From CAJWKT01 sp964465375 (GTDB taxonomy: Bacteria > Pseudomonadota > Gammaproteobacteria > Steroidobacterales > Rariloculaceae), in NCBI GenBank assembly GCA_964465375.1, contig CAYXIJ010000004.1:1-64000 (forward strand): 64,000 nucleotides of DNA, in the 5' to 3' direction. The position numbers and the translations under genes are program-made. The notes under the pieces were generated by a model. That model was not told the origin of the DNA and ran no database searches. It saw nothing but the letters and a program-made list of their open reading frames with translations. Positions 18,110 through 26,561 of this stretch are shown piece by piece (position 1 is the first letter of the stretch; every line of letters starts with the position of its first letter).

Positions 18110-19219
18110 TTAAAAGCAAATCACTGAGCGAATGCTGTTTCCCTTGTGCATTAAATCGAATGCCTGATTGATTTCCTCTAGGCTCATGGTGTGTGTAACC
18201 ATCTCATCGACTTTGACATCTCCTGACATATATTGATCCACAATTGCAGGTAGCTGGCTGCGGCCTTTCACGCCGCCAAACGCACTGCCGCGCCAGACCC
18301 GACCAGTGACGAGCTGGAAAGGCCGAGTCCCTATTTCTTGTCCAGAGCCTGCTACACCGATGATGATTGATTCTCCCCAGCCTTTGTGGCAACACTCCAG
18401 CGCGGAACGCATCAAATCTACATTACCCACTGCCTCAAAAGAGTAATCGACACCTCCGTCGGTGAGATCCACTATGACATCTTGGATAGGTAAATCAAAT
18501 TCCTTGGGATTGACGAAATCTGTGGCCCCCAATTGCCTCGCGATCACCTCTTTTTTCGGATTGACATCAATGGCAATGATTCGACTAGCCTTTGCCATGA
18601 CGCCGCCCTGAATAACACTGAGGCCTACACCCCCTAAACCAAAAACCGCCATTGTTGCTCCAGGCTCAACCTTTGCTGTATTCAATACAGCACCAATACC
18701 GGTTGTTACACCGCAACCGAGTAGGCATATTTTGTCGAGGGGAGCCTCCGGGTTAACTTTGGCCACGGCAATTTCTGGTACCACTGTGTATTCGGAAAAT
18801 GTTGATGTCCCCATGAAATGCATGATCCGCTCACCATTTTTTGAAAATCGGCTCGTCCCATCAGGCATGAGTCCTTGGCCTTGGGTAACCCGAATCGCCT
18901 GGCAAAGATTAGTTTTCCCAGAGGTACAAAAACGGCATTTTTTACACTCCGGTGTATAGAGGGGAATAACATGATCACCAACACCAACGCTGGTAACTCC
19001 CTCGCCTAATTCCTCTACAACAGCTCCACCTTCATGTCCTAGCACAGATGGGAACACTCCCTCTGGGTCATTACCAGAAAGTGTGTAAGCATCAGTGTGG
19101 CAGACACCGGTAGCCACAACACGAATCAAAACCTCCCCTTCTTTTGGGCCCTCGATATCAATCACATCGATAGCAAGCGGCTGTCCAGCCTCCCAAGCCA
19201 CCGCAGCTTTAGTTTTCAA
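18110..19219 (-). CDS. frmA: S-(hydroxymethyl)glutathione dehydrogenase / class III alcohol dehydrogenase
   Basis: A 369-residue zinc alcohol dehydrogenase that oxidises the formaldehyde-glutathione adduct to S-formylglutathione with NAD. The catalytic zinc ligands are in GVCHTDAYTLSG and GHEGGAVVEELG. The structural zinc Cys cluster is CKKCRFCTSGKTNLC, and the nucleotide loop is GLGGVGLSVIQG. Length and sequence match class III enzymes. The S-formylglutathione hydrolase gene that often follows is absent; a Gfo/Idh oxidoreductase follows instead. With the formate dehydrogenase operon further along, it supports formaldehyde oxidation. Confidence 0.95.
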   Translation of the reverse strand: MKTKAAVAWEAGQPLAIDVIDIEGPKEGEVLIRVVATGVCHTDAYTLSGNDPEGVFPSVLGHEGGAVVEELGEGVTSVGVGDHVIPLYTPECKKCRFCTSGKTNLCQAIRVTQGQGLMPDGTSRFSKNGERIMHFMGTSTFSEYTVVPEIAVAKVNPEAPLDKICLLGCGVTTGIGAVLNTAKVEPGATMAVFGLGGVGLSVIQGGVMAKASRIIAIDVNPKKEVIARQLGATDFVNPKEFDLPIQDVIVDLTDGGVDYSFEAVGNVDLMRSALECCHKGWGESIIIGVAGSGQEIGTRPFQLVTGRVWRGSAFGGVKGRSQLPAIVDQYMSGDVKVDEMVTHTMSLEEINQAFDLMHKGNSIRSVICF

Positions 19220-19349
19220 TATTGCACCCTAGTCGCCTTCCATAACACCAGTTACGCATATTAAACGAAGAAATGCGGCCTAGAAACATGTTCATCATGG
19301 CAAAAACCTTTCCTTGGCGTTTCTCCGGCTGACCCTTAATATTGGTGTT

Positions 19350-20627
19350 ATGCATGTTTATCTAGGATTAGGCTCAAATCTAGGCGAAAGACGCCATCAG
19401 TTGGTTGTTGCGCTTGAAATGCTCGAAGAGCGCGGAATAAAAATTGATCGGAGATCTCCGGTAGTAGAATCACCTGCTGCTCTGCCTGTTGACGCCCCCA
19501 CTGAGTGGAACCGTCCATTTCTCAATCTGGCCGTACGATGCGAGGTCAACTGCTCTCCCATGGAAATGCTGACGCTTATTGAGGAAATCCACTTAACGAT
19601 GGGTCGAAAGGATAGAGAGCCTAGTTGTCCGCGGCTGATAGACATAGACATTCTTCTCTGGGGCGAAGAGCGCTTAGAAAATTGTGGCTTGATTGTTCCT
19701 CACCCCCGACTCCATAAACGCAATTTTGTGCTGACACCGCTGATCTCTATAAAGCCACTGCTCACTATACCCGGATTGGGTAAAAAAACGCTGATTGACT
19801 GGTCAAAAGAACTATCTCACCACATACCTCTATGGATGGGTATTTTGAATGTCACCCCAGATTCGTTCTCGGATGGTGGAGAATATCTCAACTGGCAGGA
19901 TATCGAGCCGCATATAGAAGCAATGATTGCAGCAGGTGTCCATATAATTGACATAGGAGGAGAATCAACGCGCCCTGGCGCTAAACCGTTAGCCCAGAAA
20001 GAAGTCTGGCTACGGATCAGTGACATCCTCAAAAAAATAATGATAAAAATACAGAATAATCCCCTGCGCCCCCTGATTAGTGTTGATACTCATCATCCTA
20101 TGGTGGCACGCAAGGCACTAGAGTTAGGCGTGGACATGATCAACGACGAGAGTGGTCTAACCTCCCCAGAAATGATCAAGCTTGCCAAAGAAAGTAGTGC
20201 GGAATGGGTAGCAATGCACCAACTCACCCTTCCCGTCGATCCCGCGATAACTCTCAGTAATGATGTGCAGCCGGAAAAACTGTTACAAAATTGGCTAGAG
20301 AATCGACTCGAGAGCTGGCAATCAGCGGGGCTCGATCTCAACCGGATTATCTTTGACCCGGGTCTTGGCTTCGGCAAAAATCACCTGCAATCACTGGAAA
20401 TTTTGCGTCACGCGGGAGAGTTTAGAAGCTACGGCCTGAGAACATTAATCGGCCACTCCCGAAAATCGTTTATGAAAAGTTTCTCAGCCAATAATGATCG
20501 GGATCTGCTCACAGTAGGCACCTCGCTCAGTCTCTGCGAACAAGGAGTGGATATCATTCGAGTACACGATGTACCGTCACACACGGCAGCTTATCTAGGG
20601 TGGGCACATTCAGTCAGAAAAAAATAG
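19350..20627 (+). CDS. folK-folP: FolK-FolP fusion: HPPK + dihydropteroate synthase
   Basis: A 425-residue bifunctional folate enzyme. The N-terminal half (about 1-150) is 6-hydroxymethyl-dihydropterin pyrophosphokinase, with VYLGLGSNLGERR at the start and the signature PRLIDIDILLWG. After a short linker the C-terminal half (about 160-425) is dihydropteroate synthase, with MGILNVTPDSFSDGG, IDIGGESTRPGA, DPGLGFGKN and IGHSRKSFM. The two consecutive steps add pyrophosphate to the pterin and then condense it with p-aminobenzoate. The ATG at 19350 begins exactly at the HPPK motif; an upstream ATG at 19314 adds 12 unlikely residues. Most bacteria encode these as separate genes; the fusion is common in eukaryotes and known in Francisella. 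Confidence 0.93.
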   Translation: MHVYLGLGSNLGERRHQLVVALEMLEERGIKIDRRSPVVESPAALPVDAPTEWNRPFLNLAVRCEVNCSPMEMLTLIEEIHLTMGRKDREPSCPRLIDIDILLWGEERLENCGLIVPHPRLHKRNFVLTPLISIKPLLTIPGLGKKTLIDWSKELSHHIPLWMGILNVTPDSFSDGGEYLNWQDIEPHIEAMIAAGVHIIDIGGESTRPGAKPLAQKEVWLRISDILKKIMIKIQNNPLRPLISVDTHHPMVARKALELGVDMINDESGLTSPEMIKLAKESSAEWVAMHQLTLPVDPAITLSNDVQPEKLLQNWLENRLESWQSAGLDLNRIIFDPGLGFGKNHLQSLEILRHAGEFRSYGLRTLIGHSRKSFMKSFSANNDRDLLTVGTSLSLCEQGVDIIRVHDVPSHTAAYLGWAHSVRKK

Positions 20628-20647
20628 TAATCGCCAATCTTTTTTTA

Positions 20648-21448
20648 TCACGTTATTGTGTCTAGAACTCCCTTTAAGAAAATTTCTTCCTCACAACCTT
20701 CTGAATGCGGCGGGCAAGTATCCTGTTGGAGCAATTTCTTAATACTCCGCAAAGCACCTTCTACCCATGCATCATTACCTTGATAGGTCAAAAGAGTTGC
20801 TGAAAATTGCATTGTTGCAGTGGATGGATTCTCATCAAACATTCCATTAATACCCCAGTGCTGGCCATCAACATACACAAAATAACCTGTGTCGTTGACT
20901 TGGTAGCCCATGCCTCTCATCACCCATTGATACATATCCATCTGGCGCTTATAGCCTGCTTTCCATGGACCCTCTAGATCTATCGGTTTCGGCTGGTTTT
21001 TTGGGCCATTGACTCCCTGTGCCGTACTTTTGTAATCGACGATGTGAAGCTCTCCTGTCTCCCGGTTGTGCCAAACATCATCCAAACCACCCCCAAAAAG
21101 AATGTTAGTTTCTTTGTGAAGCGTATTGAAATGATTTTCCGCACCAAAATGCATGGCACTTGCCCATCTTTCTATATCTTCATGCTGAAAAGGCACGAGG
21201 TGTTCCAGACCATTTTGAGTCATGAATGGATGTGGTTTCTGTTTCTCTCGATAAATACCAAAATCCCGTTTGAGAAGAATGTCGGTGTTAGTGTTGAGGT
21301 TAAAGCCAGGCATCGATGGAAATTTCACGCCCCTCGCCCTTTCAAGCCAGAAGCAAGCTGGACATCGGACAAATTTTTCTACCTTGCTGCGAGAAAGTTC
21401 ATACGGCTCTTCTCTTTCCGGCTTAAAAATGCCTCTGTGCCTCGGCAT
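20648..21448 (-). CDS. PD-(D/E)XK nuclease superfamily protein, Cas4/AddB-like
   Basis: 266 residues with the RecB-type nuclease core: GGGLDDVWHN (Asp at 123-124), then IVDYKSTAQG giving the D-x-K pair (about 138-140), and a following helix GYKRQMDMYQWVM with the conserved Gln. The protein has exactly four Cys, C29 and C32 (RCPACFW) before the core and C245 and C252 after it, an arrangement that could hold an Fe-S cluster as in AddB and Cas4. It is convergent with the folK-folP gene and precedes no CRISPR locus. A role in DNA end processing is inferred. Confidence 0.82.
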   Translation of the reverse strand: MPRHRGIFKPEREEPYELSRSKVEKFVRCPACFWLERARGVKFPSMPGFNLNTNTDILLKRDFGIYREKQKPHPFMTQNGLEHLVPFQHEDIERWASAMHFGAENHFNTLHKETNILFGGGLDDVWHNRETGELHIVDYKSTAQGVNGPKNQPKPIDLEGPWKAGYKRQMDMYQWVMRGMGYQVNDTGYFVYVDGQHWGINGMFDENPSTATMQFSATLLTYQGNDAWVEGALRSIKKLLQQDTCPPHSEGCEEEIFLKGVLDTIT

Positions 21449-21508
21449 TAGAGCCCCCCCCCGAAGACAGCCAGAAAGGCGTATGATCTTGAAAGATTTA
21501 AATTAATG

Positions 21509-21988
21509 TCAGAGATTTTCATTCTGAAGTCCCATTCGGCGCCATTCCCAGGGCGGTACCGCGTCATCCACTGACCAAATTCCCTTGCCGGCCTTCCTTG
21601 CGATTTCCTGATGCCCATAAAGACCTTTATCGGTAACATAGCGATCGTAGACCCATGCCAATCCCTCATCTACCATTTCCTGGTTAATGTCGAGTCCATT
21701 CTGATACAGCCTCCCAAGGTACCTCCCATATCTATCCCTGCCAGACAGTTCTGCAGAAAATACCCTGCCGGATAAAAGTTCTCCCAGATAAGTTTTAGCT
21801 GCCTCACCAAACGGTTGATCGCTCTCCGGTGCATCTATTTCTACCAACCGTATCTTGTAAAGTATGCCCTCCAAAGAAGCGTGCACCGTATCCCCATCAA
21901 CAATTCGAACGACCTGAAAATCCTCAATAGGTTCAGCCAATCCTCCCGAACAAAAACAAAAAACAAGAATCGCAAAAAAAAATTTCAT
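21509..21988 (-). CDS. secreted thermonuclease (SNase) family nuclease
   Basis: 159 residues: a signal peptide (about 1-18, ending GGLAEP) and a staphylococcal-nuclease OB-fold domain. Active-site elements are visible: VDGDTVHA, IRLVEIDAPE with the first Arg and the Asp/Glu, and GRDRYGRYLGR with the second Arg. It probably degrades extracellular or periplasmic nucleic acid with calcium. It is 60 bases upstream of the Cas4/AddB-like nuclease gene on the same strand. Confidence 0.92.
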   Translation of the reverse strand: MKFFFAILVFCFCSGGLAEPIEDFQVVRIVDGDTVHASLEGILYKIRLVEIDAPESDQPFGEAAKTYLGELLSGRVFSAELSGRDRYGRYLGRLYQNGLDINQEMVDEGLAWVYDRYVTDKGLYGHQEIARKAGKGIWSVDDAVPPWEWRRMGLQNENL

Positions 21989-22119
21989 CTATTGATGACT
22001 GCCATAAACAATTTTGCTACGCCACAGCATCAAATAATACTTCCCCAGTTGATTTGTTTCATTCTACAGCCTAGCCTTCTCACCGGGTAGCCCTGCACAC
22101 ACCGTTGATACCCTGAAAA

Positions 22120-22779
22120 ATGACTGACAAATTAGAACTGACCGCTGAAACATTTCCACACTATGCGAAAATTTTAGCGAAGCACTATCCTGAAATGCAC
22201 ACTATTGTGCAAAGGTGGGGGCTACCCTCCTTTTGGTGTCGTAAACCCGGCATTGACTCACTCATACTAATTATTCTTGAGCAACAGATATCATTTGTAG
22301 CAGCCCAAACCATACACCGACGACTAAAGACTGCCCTAGGTGGTCTATCAGCGCGCCGTATTCATATGGCCGGGCGCGAATGCCTCCGGGAGCACGGCCT
22401 TACACGTCAAAAATCTCGGTATTGCTTTGAAATAGCACGCGCGATCGTAGAACGGCGACTATCTTTGGGTGGGATCGCCAAAATGAATAATCAAGAAGCA
22501 ATCACAACGCTAATCGCGCTACCTGGTATTGGTCCCTGGAGCGCTGCAATTTATTTGATGTCGGCATTAGGTCGTATCGATATCTGGCCCCAAGGTGATT
22601 TGGCGTTGCGTCATGGAGTTGCTGATATTTTACCAAGACGCAAAACTGATCTACTGGCAGATACAGGAGACCGCTGGCAACCACACAGAGCAGTCGCTGC
22701 TAGGCTCGTATGGTATCACTACCGAAACATGCAAATGAAAAAATTAAAGAATCGAGATATCAAGACTCGTGATCGATAA
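22120..22779 (+). CDS. DNA-3-methyladenine glycosylase II (AlkA-type HhH-GPD)
   Basis: 219 residues of the HhH-GPD superfamily of base-excision glycosylases. The segment LIILEQQISFVAAQTIHRRL matches the AlkA core. The helix-hairpin-helix LIALPGIGPWSAAIYLM is followed at the normal distance by the catalytic Asp in DIWPQGDLALRHG. It lacks the N-terminal extra domain of E. coli AlkA, so it is the shorter form. It is divergent from the secreted nuclease gene, completing a group of three nucleic-acid enzymes. Confidence 0.92.
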   Translation: MTDKLELTAETFPHYAKILAKHYPEMHTIVQRWGLPSFWCRKPGIDSLILIILEQQISFVAAQTIHRRLKTALGGLSARRIHMAGRECLREHGLTRQKSRYCFEIARAIVERRLSLGGIAKMNNQEAITTLIALPGIGPWSAAIYLMSALGRIDIWPQGDLALRHGVADILPRRKTDLLADTGDRWQPHRAVAARLVWYHYRNMQMKKLKNRDIKTRDR

Positions 22780-22800
22780 TCCTAATCCTATCTGAGATAC

Positions 22801-22827
22801 CCCTAGCCCGGTAGAATACCGATAGGG
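22801..22827. terminator. two-part hairpin between convergent genes
   Basis: CCCTA and TAGGG enclose an inner CGGTA-GAA-TACCG hairpin. It lies in the 95-base gap between the glycosylase stop and the stop of the next, opposite-strand gene. There is no U tract on either strand, so it may be a transcript-end structure rather than an efficient terminator. Confidence 0.35.
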
Positions 22828-22874
22828 TTACCCGGAAAGGTATTCAGTGTAATCAAAATACAACACCAAAAACT

Positions 22875-23681
22875 TCAATTGATATTCAGCCTTACCTGCA
22901 TTTCACAAGAAGAGAAACCATACTCAGAGTTATTCCATTGCAGTGACTTTATGTAACGATTGACCGCCGATTTGAGCCTGGAAGAAGCCGTTTGAGATTC
23001 TACCTGACTCGCCACGGTCGACCCGTCGCCTGAGATATCAAAAGTTGCATTAAAAACATGAGTTCCTTTCTTTTCGGCGGCTCGGATTGCATCACGCAAA
23101 ATGACCCTCCGAGAATCTGCGTTCAGAGCAGCTAATGGACAAGCGCTAGGGATGCTCGCTTCATCCGAAACAACTGGATCTGATGTAGGTACAAGATTCG
23201 GGGTTGTTAGCCGGCTGTCAGGCGGAGATTGAACCATCTCTAATGTTTTTGCCTCGGCTAAGCTCCTAAAATCCGCCTGCAACTGTGATATACCTTCTTT
23301 CAAGCTACCTAGGTCTCCTGAAACAAAGCTCAATTTTGCATTAAGTGCTTGAATTTGACTTATAACCTCATCCGAATCCCGTCTCTGAATTTCCTCAGTG
23401 TTGGTAATTCGACGGGATAATGCAGAAACCTGATTGTTCACATCATCTTTCACTGAAATAATATTTTTGTCATGCGTCCTAAAAAGATTTCCATAGCTAT
23501 TAATACTATTTGACACACTTTCTACCGAGTCCTCTATTTCTCTCCTTAAACGATTAATCGCTTCTGCATAACGATGATCTACAACTGCAATGTCACTTGA
23601 AACCCCTCTCAATAGAATGGTTCCAATACCAGCAAATACCAAAAGAGAAACCAATAAACTAACTATAAATGACCTAAGCAT
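22875..23681 (-). CDS. membrane-anchored coiled-coil protein with TonB-C-like end
   Basis: 268 residues, not recognised as a named family. Residues 1-25 form one membrane helix followed by RG, so the rest is probably periplasmic. Residues about 35-145 are heptad-like and charged, a likely coiled coil. A Pro/Ser/Thr-rich linker follows. The last 90 residues (TFDISGDGSTVASQV... to ..EMQVRLNIN) have the strand-helix-strand pattern of TonB/AgmX C-terminal domains, with an intervening SLQW. A Cys pair (in ACPLA and SSCEM) could form a disulfide. A strong AAGGAGGAAA precedes the ATG, which is one base after the upstream stop, so the two genes are surely co-translated. Function unknown. Confidence 0.72.
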   Translation of the reverse strand: MLRSFIVSLLVSLLVFAGIGTILLRGVSSDIAVVDHRYAEAINRLRREIEDSVESVSNSINSYGNLFRTHDKNIISVKDDVNNQVSALSRRITNTEEIQRRDSDEVISQIQALNAKLSFVSGDLGSLKEGISQLQADFRSLAEAKTLEMVQSPPDSRLTTPNLVPTSDPVVSDEASIPSACPLAALNADSRRVILRDAIRAAEKKGTHVFNATFDISGDGSTVASQVESQTASSRLKSAVNRYIKSLQWNNSEYGFSSCEMQVRLNIN

Positions 23682-23682
23682 C

Positions 23683-23907
23683 TTAAATTTCCTCCTTCCT
23701 GACTAAGGATTTCTCCAGCAATTGATGCGCTATTTGATGTACTTTTACATACATCATTTCGGGATCAACCTCTCCCATAATTAATTCCAAGTACGCGCCA
23801 TCTTGGTAGGTAATAATACCGACGACACCCATAATTTCCCCTTTCCAGCAAGATTCTTTAGCTTCATCTAAAGTTCTTAACAAGTTAATTTTTGTACAAT
23901 AATTCAT
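23683..23907 (-). CDS. small acidic hypothetical protein
   Basis: 74 residues, no signal peptide, no family recognised. The sequence alternates predicted strand (VGIITYQDGAYLELIMGEV) and helix (YVKVHQIAHQLLEKSLVRK), suggesting a compact alpha/beta domain. AAAGAGA stands ten bases before the ATG. Its last codons contain the ribosome binding site of the coiled-coil gene, which starts one base after its stop. Its own start is only 13 bases after the U tract of a strong stem, implying control by attenuation. Confidence 0.65.
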   Translation of the reverse strand: MNYCTKINLLRTLDEAKESCWKGEIMGVVGIITYQDGAYLELIMGEVDPEMMYVKVHQIAHQLLEKSLVRKEEI

Positions 23908-23919
23908 TGCAATCTCTTT

Positions 23920-24017
23920 AAAAAAATGGCCGCTAAAGACTCAAAAAAAGAACACACAAAATACGGATGATGTGCATCCTTGGACGTTGCTAAGACTTAG
24001 CTAAGTCTTTAACGGCC
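23920..24017 (-). promoter_or_regulatory. candidate attenuator leader with mutually exclusive hairpins
   Basis: Read on the minus strand, GGCCGTTAAAGACT (24017-24004) pairs over 14 positions (one G-U) with AGTCTTTAGCGGCC (23941-23928), followed by A and seven T: a textbook intrinsic terminator apart from its 62-base loop. The first arm overlaps a perfect 18-base palindrome, AAGACTTAGCTAAGTCTT (23992-24009), so the two hairpins cannot form together. The loop also contains GGATG-ATGTG-CATCC. The U tract ends 13 bases before the next start codon. It could be a leader switch for the downstream gene pair, or simply the terminator of the gene upstream. Confidence 0.6.
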
Positions 24018-24032
24018 GAACTAACGACAAAT

Positions 24033-24665
24033 CTAAACACCAAGACCGCCAGAAAACTCAGGAAATTTAATCTGCGAAGATTTAACCAATGATTTCATTC
24101 TCTCTCCTAGATAGTGGACAGACTCATCAAATTTAAGAAAATTCTTTCTTAGTCGATTGGGCTCACATTGCTCATTTTTCAATAAAAAACGGTATTGAAG
24201 ACCGAGGAGCGAGTGCCGCCCGTCGTCGGATTCAAAGTAACTGAGTGAGCCAACCGGGAGATCTGCGTTAGCTTCATTGATAAATGTAAGCCAAGTTTCT
24301 TTGGGTAGGCCGTGCGGATTCAGCCGAAAATCTCCAAGCGCCAGCAGATGCATAAAATTAGCTACATCAACATCAATCGCAGTAATGACTCTAAACGCCC
24401 AAACTGAGGTATCACCTCGATCATCGACGATAACAGTAGGTGTTTTCCAGGGCTCGCTAATATCCCCAATGGAGCAATTCGCGCTGGAAAAAGCAGCACA
24501 TAATTGTGTATGGGAGCAGGTATGCTTACTCGAAAAAACTACTAGAGGTATGGAGTTTAACCCCAGAGTGCCAAGACAACATGAACCTCGCACTACTCTC
24601 AATCGACCAATGATTGTGCGCCCCGTCTTGCAAGAAACAGCTGACAAAACACATTTCATCATCAC
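24033..24665 (-). CDS. hypothetical protein, possibly YbjN-like
   Basis: Up to 210 residues. The first 75 or so are Cys-rich (seven Cys) and have no recognisable signal. The region from about 80 on, with TSVWAFRVITAIDVDVANFMHLLALGD, WLTFINEANADLPVGSLSYFESDDGRHSLLGLQYRFLL and a C-terminal helix, resembles YbjN/type III secretion chaperone-like folds by pattern only. The true start may lie downstream of the first ATG. It is upstream of the structured leader and in the same direction. Confidence 0.5.
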   Translation of the reverse strand: MMMKCVLSAVSCKTGRTIIGRLRVVRGSCCLGTLGLNSIPLVVFSSKHTCSHTQLCAAFSSANCSIGDISEPWKTPTVIVDDRGDTSVWAFRVITAIDVDVANFMHLLALGDFRLNPHGLPKETWLTFINEANADLPVGSLSYFESDDGRHSLLGLQYRFLLKNEQCEPNRLRKNFLKFDESVHYLGERMKSLVKSSQIKFPEFSGGLGV

Positions 24666-24872
24666 TTTTTTCCTTCACCATGCAGCGTAACAACCTGTTC
24701 TGCATCTTTTCAAAACATTGCGACACGTTAACGAAAAAACCGGATGATCTAGAAACGAAATATGACAAAATATAACGAAGGAACAGCACTTAAAAGACAT
24801 GACCTTAAAATCCGCCGCCCAGAAAAATCTGGATACCACGCCCAGCCAATTAAGAATTATGAAAAGAAAGGA

Positions 24873-26018
24873 TTAGCTCAAAGGAGAAACTTGATATATG
24901 GCATCCGCATAATCATCAGAAATATAAATGGAGCCGTTTTTTGATTCCAAGACATCTACTGGCCTTCCGACAACATTTCCTTCCGATAAAAAACCGGATA
25001 CAAAATCGCTCTCTATTATTTTTCCGTTGCGCCAAGACAAAGAAACGACCTTGTATCCATCTCGTTCTGACTTGTTCCATGAACCGTGCAGGGCTACTAA
25101 GGCAGAGCCCTGGTATGCATTAGATTGATTCTTTAAAAAAGTTAATCCCAAAGGCGCATTGTGAGCCCTGAATTTGTGGACTGGCATTATCGGTGCATTC
25201 TCTGCCTTACTGTCAAACTCTCCAAAATCAGGATCTGGGATGTTGTCTCCATTGTAAAAGGGCCAACCGTAAAAACCCCCTTTTTCCAGCTTATTTAGCT
25301 CGCAGGGGGGAAAATTATCGCCCAAAAGATCTCTCCCATTGTCAGTTGCATAGATCGCCCCATCAAAAGGTGCCCAATCAAACCCGACTGAATTTCTTAG
25401 TCCAAAGGCATAGACTTCAGGCTCCGATCCATCAAGATTAAAACGCATCATGGCACCCCGCCTATGATCTTCCTCTAAACAGACGTTACATGTAGAGCCC
25501 ATGGATATGTATATGTGCTTGTCTGGCCCTATCCGGACAGTCTTAGATCGATGGTTTCCGTTTTCCGTAAGGCCAGAGATTATCCTCTTCGGGCTTCCTG
25601 TAATTTCACCATTCTTCCAATCCGCAACCAAAATTCCATCTTGTTCTGCTATATATATTTTATTCTCAAAAAAATCCAAACTATGCGGTCTATTGAGGTC
25701 CTGTATTACAACTTTTTTCGCCCCCCGATTTCTCCCCTTGGTTTCTATTAGAAAAATGGATTTTTGTTTTGGGGAAGCAACCAACAAAAATCCATCTGGA
25801 CTGAACCTCATAAATCTTGGCCCATCAAGGTTTTCCGTTAATAGCTCTATTTTGTAACCCTGGGCAACTTCTATTCTTTCATCAAGTATGGTTTTAGTAA
25901 TGCCGCGCCCACCCCAACCGGTAGCCACATGAAATATCATCGCAATGTCTGTACTTGAACATCCGCTAATGCTCAGGATTACTAAAAAAATATTAGTAAT
26001 TTTTTTCATATATTTCAT
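24873..26018 (-). CDS. PQQ-dependent sugar dehydrogenase-like lipoprotein
   Basis: About 381 residues. The lipobox LSISGCSS predicts a lipoprotein anchored at about Cys 20. The rest is a six-bladed propeller of the soluble glucose/aldose sugar dehydrogenase (GSDH/YliI) type, with ENGNHRSKTVRIGPDKHIYISMGS, AFGLRNSVGFDWAP, YATDNGRDLLGDNFPPCELN and HGSWNKSERDGYKVV. The His, Arg and Asp/Asn-rich motifs are those that bind PQQ and calcium in the family. No pqq synthesis genes are nearby, so cofactor supply is unknown. The ATG at 26018 is preferred over a TTG two codons upstream. Confidence 0.88.
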   Translation of the reverse strand: MKYMKKITNIFLVILSISGCSSTDIAMIFHVATGWGGRGITKTILDERIEVAQGYKIELLTENLDGPRFMRFSPDGFLLVASPKQKSIFLIETKGRNRGAKKVVIQDLNRPHSLDFFENKIYIAEQDGILVADWKNGEITGSPKRIISGLTENGNHRSKTVRIGPDKHIYISMGSTCNVCLEEDHRRGAMMRFNLDGSEPEVYAFGLRNSVGFDWAPFDGAIYATDNGRDLLGDNFPPCELNKLEKGGFYGWPFYNGDNIPDPDFGEFDSKAENAPIMPVHKFRAHNAPLGLTFLKNQSNAYQGSALVALHGSWNKSERDGYKVVSLSWRNGKIIESDFVSGFLSEGNVVGRPVDVLESKNGSIYISDDYADAIYQVSPLS

Positions 26019-26076
26019 TTTCAATTTTTCTTAAAAAAACTACCATACCAAATTGGGGGAAAGAATATTTTTTTGG

Positions 26077-26556
26077 TCAATAAGAAATTTTTATCCGCCT
26101 ATAAACGGCGGCCACCAGCCACAATGGGCCAATCATAAGAAATTGTAGATCTTTGAGAAAAGAAGGACGCTGCCCTTCTATCCAATGACCAATAAATTGC
26201 CCGGCCCAAGCAAATATGAAGATTCCCGCCGACATTAGCCAAAGTGGCACACTGATAGCATCCAACCAAGAAACTAACATAGCAGTCATAAGAGAAAACA
26301 GAAGCATTCCTAGAGCCAGCCTAATTGATAAAATACAATAGTACGCCATGGATGCAGCTAAAAAGAATGTGCCCCAATTTAGAAATTCAGAGATGCCACC
26401 AAACAAGGCTGGTGTCGGGAGAGCCCAAAGCAACCCTATCAGGCTAACAACAATCAGCGGTACGCAGACCCAGTGAAGTACCTTATTGGTCGCGTGGCGA
26501 TGGCTAGAATCATAATCTGCCAGCCAATCATTGATGGGTCTTATCGATAGCCTCAT
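26077..26556 (-). CDS. Mpo1-like (DUF962) membrane protein
   Basis: 159 residues with four predicted membrane helices. The N-terminal block DWLADYDSSHRHATNKVLHWVCVPLI holds the conserved His of the Mpo1-like family; a second set is WAGQFIGHWIEGQRP. Yeast Mpo1 is an iron-dependent dioxygenase for alpha-oxidation of 2-hydroxy fatty acids. Whether the bacterial members share that reaction is unproven. It starts five bases after the pterin dehydratase stop, so the two are probably one transcript. Confidence 0.85.
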   Translation of the reverse strand: MRLSIRPINDWLADYDSSHRHATNKVLHWVCVPLIVVSLIGLLWALPTPALFGGISEFLNWGTFFLAASMAYYCILSIRLALGMLLFSLMTAMLVSWLDAISVPLWLMSAGIFIFAWAGQFIGHWIEGQRPSFLKDLQFLMIGPLWLVAAVYRRIKISY

Positions 26557-26561
26557 ATCAC

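Noticed and set aside
20648..21448. Cas4 of a CRISPR system
   Set aside because: No repeat array or other cas gene is in the window; the family match is to the general RecB-like nuclease group.
24526..24789. Minus-strand frame of 87 codons overlapping the 5' end of the YbjN-like gene
   Set aside because: No motif, no ribosome binding site, and it overlaps a more plausible frame. A frameshift linking the two cannot be excluded but is not supported.
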